DNA from: JBLHKE01 sp047619485
GTDB taxonomy: Bacteria; Verrucomicrobiota; Verrucomicrobiia; Verrucomicrobiales; DEV007
Assembly (NCBI GenBank): GCA_047619485.1
Contig: JBLHKE010000157.1
Coordinates: 1-12,341 of the forward strand
Length of the DNA: 12,341 nt
Direction of reading: 5' to 3'
In this document: positions 8,086 through 12,341 of the stretch, one piece after another
Layout of the letters: each line of letters starts with the position of its first letter
Position numbering within the stretch: the stretch's first letter is position 1
Program-made: the position numbers and the translations under genes
Notes under the pieces: generated by a model
The model's input: only the letters and a program-made list of their open reading frames with translations
The model's database searches: none
Told to the model about the DNA's origin: nothing

Positions 8086-9327
8086 ATGCAAACACTCCAA
8101 AGAAAAATCCTGACGGCACTCGCCATCACCTCCTTCGCATCACTCACCCTGACGGTCGCCGACGCACGCACATGGACGAGCAAAGATGGCAGCAAGACCT
8201 TCGACGCCGAGTTCGAATCTTATAACGCGGCGAACGGCGTGGTCTCTGTCATCTTGCCGAACGGGAAGATCCAGAAATTCAAAATCGAAGTGCTCTCTGC
8301 TGAAGACATCACCTTCCTAAAAACCGCGAGCGCGAAACCGTCCTCAAGCGAGGTCAAGGAACTCCCAGATGAACTTCCTGATCCAGACGGCGACGAGGCA
8401 GACATGAGCAAGCCGGTAAAGGTGTTCATCCTCATGGGTCAGTCGAACATGCTCGGTTTCGGCAAGGTTGCCGGCGACAAAGCCGGGACAGTAGAGGCGG
8501 CGACGAAAGAGGGAAAGTATTCTTACCTCTTGGATGACGACGGCGCCTGGACGACACGCAAGGACGTTCGCAACGTGCGCGTGATGAACTTCAAAGATTA
8601 CAAGAACGATTGGCTGACCGCCGCCAGCACCAAAACCGTCGGCCCCGAGATCGGCTTCGGTTACATCATGGGCGAGATTTTCGACGAGCCGGTGATGATC
8701 CTGAAATCCTGTATTGGCAACCGCAGCCTCGGTTGGGATCTCCTGCCTCCAGGCAGCGAACAGTTCGAGGAAGACGGCATGGTCTACGCCGGCTACAAGG
8801 ATAGCCCCGACAAATGGGCGAAGGGCACCGAACCGAAAAGAATCGGATGGTATGCTGGCAAGCAATACGATGACGATATCGGCAGCGCCAAAAAAGTACT
8901 CGAAAACCTCGAAATCTATTACCCCGGGGCGAAGGGATACGAGATCGCGGGCTTCGTCTTCTGGCAGGGAGACAAGGATCGCTACAACCCCGTCCACGCG
9001 GCTCGCTACGAACAGAACTTGGTGCGCCTCATCAAGGCACTGCGCAGTGAGTTCGAAGCGCCTGAAGCGAAGTTCGTCTGCGCCACCCTCGGCCAGACCA
9101 AAGAAGGTGCCTCGGGCAGCGAGGGAAAAATCCTCGAGGCACAGATGGCCGTCGACGGCGAGAGTGGCAAATACGACGATTTCAAAGGCAATGTCGCCAG
9201 TGTCTATTCCCATCCGCACTCCAAAGGAGGATCCTCCAACGCGCACTACAGCGGCAACGGCGAAACCTACATGAATATCGGTGAAGCCCTCGGCCGCGCC
9301 ATGGCCAAATTGTTCGGCAGCAACTGA
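8086..9327 (+). CDS. Secreted SHD1-domain / sialate O-acetylesterase-like (SASA/SGNH-type) protein
   Basis: The protein is 413 residues. The ATG at 8086 is chosen because it opens a clear signal peptide (1-27, ending VADA); a GTG 135 bases upstream is open in frame but adds only non-signal sequence. Residues 28-79 fit an SHD1 (SLA1 homology 1) domain: RTWTSKDGSK, then LPNGKIQKFKIE, then LSAEDITFL. An acidic, Pro-rich linker follows. The esterase-like domain starts near residue 110. It has the GQSNM block with the likely nucleophile Ser120, a GPEIGFGY block, FWQGDKD (293-298, where relatives usually read QGE-x-D) and a C-terminal His387 in HYSGNG as the likely catalytic His. The family removes acetyl esters from sialic acid or other glycans; the substrate here is unknown. 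No Shine-Dalgarno sequence is visible. It is separated by 343 and 270 bases from its neighbours, so it is probably transcribed on its own. Confidence 0.9.
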   Translation: MQTLQRKILTALAITSFASLTLTVADARTWTSKDGSKTFDAEFESYNAANGVVSVILPNGKIQKFKIEVLSAEDITFLKTASAKPSSSEVKELPDELPDPDGDEADMSKPVKVFILMGQSNMLGFGKVAGDKAGTVEAATKEGKYSYLLDDDGAWTTRKDVRNVRVMNFKDYKNDWLTAASTKTVGPEIGFGYIMGEIFDEPVMILKSCIGNRSLGWDLLPPGSEQFEEDGMVYAGYKDSPDKWAKGTEPKRIGWYAGKQYDDDIGSAKKVLENLEIYYPGAKGYEIAGFVFWQGDKDRYNPVHAARYEQNLVRLIKALRSEFEAPEAKFVCATLGQTKEGASGSEGKILEAQMAVDGESGKYDDFKGNVASVYSHPHSKGGSSNAHYSGNGETYMNIGEALGRAMAKLFGSN

Positions 9328-9353
9328 TCATCAGGACGTGAATGTACGGCACC

Positions 9354-9383
9354 GGTAGCCGAGTTCGGCAGAGTTTGGCTACC
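9354..9383 (+). terminator. Candidate stem-loop after the esterase gene
   Basis: GGTAGCC (9354-9360) pairs perfectly with GGCTACC (9377-9383). The stem can be extended inward by A-T and G-T pairs. It starts 26 bases after the stop codon, which suits a transcription-end or mRNA-stabilising hairpin. There is no T-run directly after it, so it is not a classic intrinsic terminator. Confidence 0.35.
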
Positions 9384-9457
9384 CATAGCTGCGTCCCGAT
9401 CGGTCATTTCCGACAGCTTTTAAGGGCTACGCTGCGATCCGACTCAATCTAACGGCA

Positions 9458-9531
9458 ATGGGCAGGAGTCCCCGTTTTACACTCCGAACAAGAACCCGGA
9501 GAAAAAGCGCCGAACTTCGGATCCTGCCCAT
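9458..9531. repeat. 10-bp perfect inverted repeat enclosing two smaller hairpins (REP-like or structured leader)
   Basis: ATGGGCAGGA (9458-9467) and TCCTGCCCAT (9522-9531) are exact reverse complements, 54 bases apart. Inside, CTCCG (9482-9486) pairs with CGGAG (9497-9501), and CCGA pairs with TCGG around a 3-base loop (9510-9520). Together this folds as a three-way-junction-like structure. It could be an intergenic palindromic repeat (REP or small MITE) or part of the leader of the downstream gene. No second copy occurs in the window. Confidence 0.45.
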
Positions 9532-9597
9532 AAAGGGGAAGGTTCCCAGAGATTCCCTTGGTAAAATCCCCCCGCCAGCAGGAGTATTCAAACAGTA

Positions 9598-12095
<2,498 letters not shown>

Positions 12096-12117
<22 letters not shown>

Positions 12118-12159
12118 ACACGAGTGGCATTGGATCCAAAACATTCGTGTCAATTAGTT
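12096..12159. repeat. Degenerate ~10-base-unit intergenic repeat element overlapping the end of the cytochrome-type gene
   Basis: Three imperfect direct 10-base units follow one another: ACGAATGGAC (12100-12109), ACCAATGAAC (12110-12119) and ACGAGTGGCA (12120-12129). About 11 bases later, 12141-12159 carries the same type of sequence inverted: ATTCGTGTCAATTAGTT read on the other strand gives the ACACGAAT-type unit, matching about 13 of 19 positions. From memory, arrays of this CACGAATGGA type are widespread between genes in Verrucomicrobiota and relatives; this was not checked against a database. The TGA stop of the upstream gene (12115-12117) lies inside unit 2. Confidence 0.65.
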
Positions 12160-12174
12160 AAGAACATCTTGCCC

Positions 12175-12341
12175 ATGCACAACCGACGAAACTTCCTAAA
12201 AAACTCCCTCCTGAGCGCTGGCGCGATGGGGTTGGCACCAGGCTTATTTGCCAAACCGACGGCAGGCAAACCACCGACACGCTTCATCTTCATGCACAAG
12301 GGCAATGGCTTGTTCCCCAGCGCCTTAGTGCCGACCACGCT
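12175..12341 (+). CDS. Tat-exported DUF1552-type protein (3'-truncated by window edge)
   Basis: Only the first 55 codons are visible. The ATG at 12175 opens a twin-arginine-type signal: MHNRRNFLKNSL, then a mild hydrophobic stretch (LLSAGAMGLAPGL) ending FAK. RRNFLK fits the Tat consensus with the paired Arg at residues 4-5. The mature start, TRFIFMHKGNGLFPSALVP, resembles the opening beta-strand and N-G motif of DUF1552 proteins. It begins 57 bases after a DUF1592/1588/1585 gene, the usual partner of DUF1552, which strengthens the call. Tat export suggests the protein folds in the cytoplasm before crossing the membrane. No Shine-Dalgarno sequence is visible. A different Tat-exported protein cannot be excluded from so short a piece. 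Confidence 0.82.
   Translation, partial: MHNRRNFLKNSLLSAGAMGLAPGLFAKPTAGKPPTRFIFMHKGNGLFPSALVPTT

Larger units (their letters stand above)
9328..9597. other. Intergenic region with palindromic sequences between esterase and cytochrome-type genes
   Basis: The 270 bases contain no supported gene. Two structures stand out and are listed separately: a hairpin soon after the esterase stop and a large inverted repeat with inner hairpins. Between 9534 and 9560 the motif GGGAA is followed by two copies of TTCCC, allowing alternative short hairpins. A GGAG lies about 14 bases before the ATG at 9598, rather far for a ribosome binding site. Confidence 0.45.

Noticed and set aside
8344..9246. A 300-codon open frame on the minus strand across the esterase gene, and other long minus-strand frames such as 5184-5924 and 1172-1783
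   Set aside because: They lie entirely antisense to genes with clear family motifs. Their translations have no recognisable domain, and such frames are expected in GC-rich coding DNA.
12150..12338. Minus-strand frame at the right edge
   Set aside because: It is antisense to the Tat-signal DUF1552-type start, whose translation carries a clear RRNFLK signal and fits the upstream partner gene.

Overview
The window looks like a chromosomal stretch of a PVC-superphylum bacterium, most likely a member of Verrucomicrobiota (Planctomycetota is the less likely alternative). The reasons are the protein families present: exported CotH-kinase proteins joined to lamin-tail and chitobiase-like modules, an SHD1 module fused to a sialate O-acetylesterase-type domain, and a DUF1592/DUF1588/DUF1585 'planctomycete cytochrome' protein followed by a Tat-exported DUF1552-type protein. 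The sequence is GC-rich, start codons mostly lack a clear Shine-Dalgarno sequence, and a degenerate 10-base-unit repeat of a type I associate with this phylum sits near the right end. The phylum call is inference from content, not from a marker gene.

Layout: all five genes are on the + strand and every one whose N-terminus is visible carries an export signal. (1) 2-2053 is the 3' part of a CotH-family gene. (2) 2256-7742 is a second, complete 1828-residue CotH-family gene with the same C-terminal architecture, so the two are tandem paralogues. The second adds a signal peptide, an unassigned N-terminal module, three Fn3-like repeats, an extra lamin-tail domain and a jelly-roll-like domain inserted inside a chitobiase-like module. 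(3) 7743-8085 is a 343-base non-coding stretch with three consecutive potential RNA hairpins. (4) 8086-9327 encodes a secreted SHD1 + sialate O-acetylesterase-like protein. (5) 9328-9597 is non-coding, with a hairpin after the esterase gene and a 10-bp inverted repeat enclosing two smaller hairpins. (6) 9598-12117 encodes an exported protein of the DUF1592/1588/1585 type with two CxxCH haem motifs. (7) 12096-12159 is a degenerate repeat element that supplies the stop codon of the previous gene. (8) 12175 to the end is the start of a Tat-signal DUF1552-type gene.

How the genes may work together: the last two genes form the well-known DUF1592/DUF1552 pair, a putative haem-containing surface or periplasmic system of unknown substrate. 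The CotH proteins are predicted secreted kinases or adhesin-like surface proteins, and the esterase could remove acetyl groups from glycans. A shared role in extracellular glycan or surface-protein modification is possible, but adjacency and common export are the only evidence. The gaps between genes (202, 343, 270 and 57 bases) argue against one tight operon, except possibly for the last pair. I see no mobile-element genes, CRISPR array, tRNA or rRNA.
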